NCBI GenBank assembly: GCA_030430245.1
Contig: JAUIFY010000008.1
Span: 1-51,566, forward strand
Length of the DNA: 51,566 nucleotides
Source of the DNA: a bacterium
GTDB lineage: Bacteria; Desulfobacterota; Binatia; UBA12015
Direction of reading: 5' to 3'
The translations under genes and the position numbers were made by a program. The stretch's first letter is position 1; each line of letters starts with the position of its first letter. The notes beneath the pieces are model-generated. The model had not been told where the DNA came from. It made no database searches and was given only the letters and a program-made list of their open reading frames with translations. Positions 49,654 to 51,566 of the stretch are shown here, piece by piece.

Positions 49654-50367
49654 GTGAGAATCGTGATGCGCCCGAAGCTCGGTGTCGTCGTGCCGCTCGC
49701 GAACGAGCGGGCGACGGTGGACGATCTCGTGACGGGAATCCTGGTCCACCTGACCGAGCGAGACGTCCTGCACTGCGTCCTCGACGAAGTCAGCCGTGAC
49801 GGAACTCGAGATCGCGTCGCCGCCTGGGAGGCGCGGGATGAGCGCGTGCGACTCGTGTGGGCGCCGGAATGCCGCTCGGTCGTGGACGCGTACTTCGCCG
49901 GCTACCGCGCCGCCCTCGAGGACGGCTGTGGCTGGATCCTCGAGATGGACGGTGGCGCGAGCCACCGCACGGACGAGATTCCCCGCTTCCTCGAGCGCAT
50001 GGAGGGGGGCGTCGACTTCGCGGCGGGCTCGCGCTTCGTCGACGGCGGAAGCTACCGCGGGAGCCTGCGCCGCTACGCCCTCAGCCGCGGCGGAACCCTC
50101 ATCACGAACGCCCTGCTCGGTACGCGGATGCGCGACATGACCAGCGGCTACGAGTGCTTCACGCGTCGCGCGCTGGAGCACGTCGTGGCCCGCGGAGTGC
50201 GAGCACGCGCGCACTTCTTCCAGACCGAGATCCGCTACATGCTGCACGACTGGCGATGGACGGAGGTGCCGATCTCCTATCGAGACCCGAGCCCCCGCGT
50301 CGGATCGGCGAGCGTCCTGGAGGCGCTCCGCATCCTGTGGCAGCTTCGCCGCGACCATGCGCACTGA
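49654..50367 (+). CDS. GT2 glycosyltransferase, dolichol-phosphate mannose synthase-like
   Basis: 237 residues from a GTG at 49654 (an ATG at 49666 is the alternative). GT-A fold: KLGVVVPLANERATVDDLVT, then the nucleotide strand HCVLDEVSRDGTRDRVAAW. The metal motif is GWILEMDGGASHRTDEIPRF, a form of the MDADxSHDP of polyprenyl-phosphate transferases, followed by FAAGSRFVDGGSYRGSLRRY. LRRDHAH ends it, without the membrane helices many relatives have. It should move a sugar from a nucleotide sugar to a polyprenyl phosphate or a similar lipid. The STELLO-like gene starts inside its last codons. Confidence 0.83.
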   Translation: MRIVMRPKLGVVVPLANERATVDDLVTGILVHLTERDVLHCVLDEVSRDGTRDRVAAWEARDERVRLVWAPECRSVVDAYFAGYRAALEDGCGWILEMDGGASHRTDEIPRFLERMEGGVDFAAGSRFVDGGSYRGSLRRYALSRGGTLITNALLGTRMRDMTSGYECFTRRALEHVVARGVRARAHFFQTEIRYMLHDWRWTEVPISYRDPSPRVGSASVLEALRILWQLRRDHAH

Positions 50368-51421
50368 CCTCCACGCAACGCTGACGACCATCCAGGGGCC
50401 GACGCCGTGCACGCGCGATCTCGCGCGCACGCTCGAGGACTCCGGCGTTCCGCTCCTCGTCGTGGGCGACGCCAAGGGACCCACGACCTACCCGCTCGCG
50501 GGTGCCGAGCTGCTCGACCTCGAGGCCCAGGGGCGCAGCGGCTTCGCCCTCGCCGCGCGGCTCCCGACCAACCACTACGCGCGCAAGAACCTCGGCTACC
50601 TCGAGCTCATGCATCGCGGCGCCCGGACCATCTTCGAGACGGACGACGACAACCGACCTGCGCCCTCCTGGAGCCCTCGTACTCTCGACGTGGCCGCGCG
50701 CGCGGTCCGGGCCCAGCCGTGGGTGAACGTCTACGCGCTCTACACCGACACGTACATCTGGCCACGCGGGCATCCGCTCGATGCACTTCGGGATGCCACG
50801 CCCGTCTGGCAGGGCGAGGCGACGACGCGACGCGCGCCCATCCAGCAGAGCCTCGTCGACGGCGCAGCGGACGTGGATGCGGTCTGGCGGCTCGTCTTCG
50901 GGGGCGACCTCACGTTCCGCCGAGGAGAGAGCGCATGGCTCCCCGCCGGGAGCTACTGTCCGTTCAACAGCCAAAGCACGTGGTGGTGGCCCGAAGCCTT
51001 GCCCCTCATGTACCTGCCCGCGACGTGCAGCTTCCGCGCCACCGACATCTGGCGCGGATTCATCGCACAGCGCTGCCTGTGGGCCTTCGGATCCGAGTAC
51101 GGTCTCGTCTTCCACCCTCCCGAGATGATCCAGGAACGCAACGAGCACGACCTCCTGCGCGACCTCCGCGACGAGCAGGAGCTGTATCTCGAGGGGGCGC
51201 GCATGGCGCGCCGCCTCGACGCACTCCCTCTGCTCCCGGGGGCCGGCGAGGCTCCGGCGAATCTCCGCGCCTGCTACGCGGCCTTCATCGAGGAGGAGAT
51301 CTTCGATACGGTCGAAGCCGATCTGCTCGAGGCCTGGCTCCAGGACTGCGAGGTCGTGCGGGGAGGATCGAACGACCGGCAGCCGAACCCACCGACCGAG
51401 CACCGGGAGAGCACCAAGTGA
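50357..51421 (+). CDS. STELLO/DUF288-like glycosyltransferase
   Basis: 354 residues; its ATG lies 11 bases inside the preceding gene. The core [20 protein letters not shown] followed by [11 protein letters not shown] has the DxD-type acidic metal site and the YARKNxGYLxAM pattern of the STELLO family. [20 protein letters not shown], then [20 protein letters not shown] is a further family-like block (RxxDIWRxF). STELLO proteins were first described in plants as Golgi proteins affecting cellulose assembly; bacterial homologues sit in surface glycan clusters. Activity is not established here. Ends GTGA-coupled to the fucose synthase gene. Confidence 0.8.
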   Translation: MRTDLHATLTTIQGPTPCTRDLARTLEDSGVPLLVVGDAKGPTTYPLAGAELLDLEAQGRSGFALAARLPTNHYARKNLGYLELMHRGARTIFETDDDNRPAPSWSPRTLDVAARAVRAQPWVNVYALYTDTYIWPRGHPLDALRDATPVWQGEATTRRAPIQQSLVDGAADVDAVWRLVFGGDLTFRRGESAWLPAGSYCPFNSQSTWWWPEALPLMYLPATCSFRATDIWRGFIAQRCLWAFGSEYGLVFHPPEMIQERNEHDLLRDLRDEQELYLEGARMARRLDALPLLPGAGEAPANLRACYAAFIEEEIFDTVEADLLEAWLQDCEVVRGGSNDRQPNPPTEHRESTK

Positions 51422-51566
51422 GCCGGGAGATGAATCCACACAGCCGCATCTTCGTCGCGGGCCATCGCGGGCTCGTCGGCTCTGCCCTGGTTCGCCGACT
51501 CACGGAAGGAGGCTTCGGCACGCTCCTCACGCGCGGGCGGGACCAGCTCGACCTCCGAGACCAAGC
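51418..51566 (+). CDS. fcl: GDP-L-fucose synthase, N-terminal part (cut by window edge)
   Basis: 49 codons from a GTG that overlaps the previous stop (GTGA) and has GGGAGAG upstream. [20 protein letters not shown], then RRLTEGGF matches the start of GDP-4-keto-6-deoxymannose epimerase/reductases, whose NADP-binding loop is GxxGx[17 protein letters not shown] fits the R-x-xLDLxD that follows. The product makes GDP-L-fucose for surface glycans. The catalytic Ser-Tyr-Lys lies beyond the edge. Confidence 0.87.
   Translation, partial: MSREMNPHSRIFVAGHRGLVGSALVRRLTEGGFGTLLTRGRDQLDLRDQ

Noticed and set aside
1-51566. tRNA, rRNA or mobile-element genes
   Set aside because: I looked for T-loop GGTTCGA-type segments with matching acceptor stems, rRNA-like conserved blocks, and transposase or integrase motifs on both strands, and saw none that hold up by eye.

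Overview
This is a GC-rich, densely coded bacterial chromosome segment with about 39 protein genes and no rRNA, tRNA, CRISPR array, transposase or phage gene that I can see. The mix points to a large-genome deltaproteobacterial lineage in the broad sense (Myxococcota, Binatota or a relative). The clues are a Myxococcus-type cysteine-rich DUF4215 repeat, many exported beta-propeller lipoproteins, an NtrC-type sigma-54 system, and abundant acyl-CoA/MaoC/CoA-transferase genes beside TetR, MerR and Rrf2 regulators. The taxonomic call is inference from gene content, not from a marker gene.

Layout. 1-7000: an exported FG-GAP protein (cut by the window edge), an Rrf2 regulator divergent from a methyltransferase across a palindrome, a secreted TolB-like propeller, then a non-coding stretch with three 35-bp tandem repeats ahead of a glycosyltransferase. 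7183-11255: a secreted repeat protein and a four-gene minus-strand operon (small exported protein, zinc-type dehydrogenase, hydratase-2-type MaoC, stand-alone lipoyl domain). 11383-13901: a lipoprotein hydrolase, an SDR and a universal stress protein. 14068-19840: a catabolic operon of TetR, two acyl-CoA dehydrogenases, a FAS1-like/MaoC hydratase pair, a class III CoA-transferase and a further MaoC. It reads like an acyl-CoA side-chain beta-oxidation module with heteromeric enzymes. 19961-28920: DUF4920 protein, a PHM-like copper protein, a PPOX enzyme, a UbiA/MenA-like prenyltransferase, an alkaline phosphatase divergent from a TetR gene, an outer-membrane barrel and an exported M20 amidohydrolase. 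A nested perfect inverted repeat (28927-29017) fills the junction with a DUF2142 membrane protein. 30771-35546: HSL esterase, membrane-anchored FAH-fold hydrolase, aldehyde dehydrogenase and an FG-GAP lipoprotein.

35566-40672 is the most interesting locus. A secreted EF-hand protein and a secreted animal-type haem peroxidase with the full myeloperoxidase-like active-site set form a translationally coupled operon. They are divergent from a histidine kinase and a sigma-54 response regulator. The shared 221-bp gap holds a near-consensus -24/-12 promoter facing the peroxidase operon and two copies of TGCGG-N3-CCGCA exactly 20 bp apart. This is a self-contained circuit predicted from sequence alone. 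The sensor has two periplasmic cysteines that could make it redox responsive.

40846-51566: a phytase-like exported protein, an MFS sugar transporter, then an operon of ferritin-like di-iron oxygenase, MerR regulator and AlkB-type dioxygenase behind a 40-bp palindrome. A lipoprotein with Cys-rich helices and a propeller follows. The window ends in a glycan region: polytopic membrane protein, GT2 transferase, STELLO-like transferase and the first part of a GDP-L-fucose synthase.
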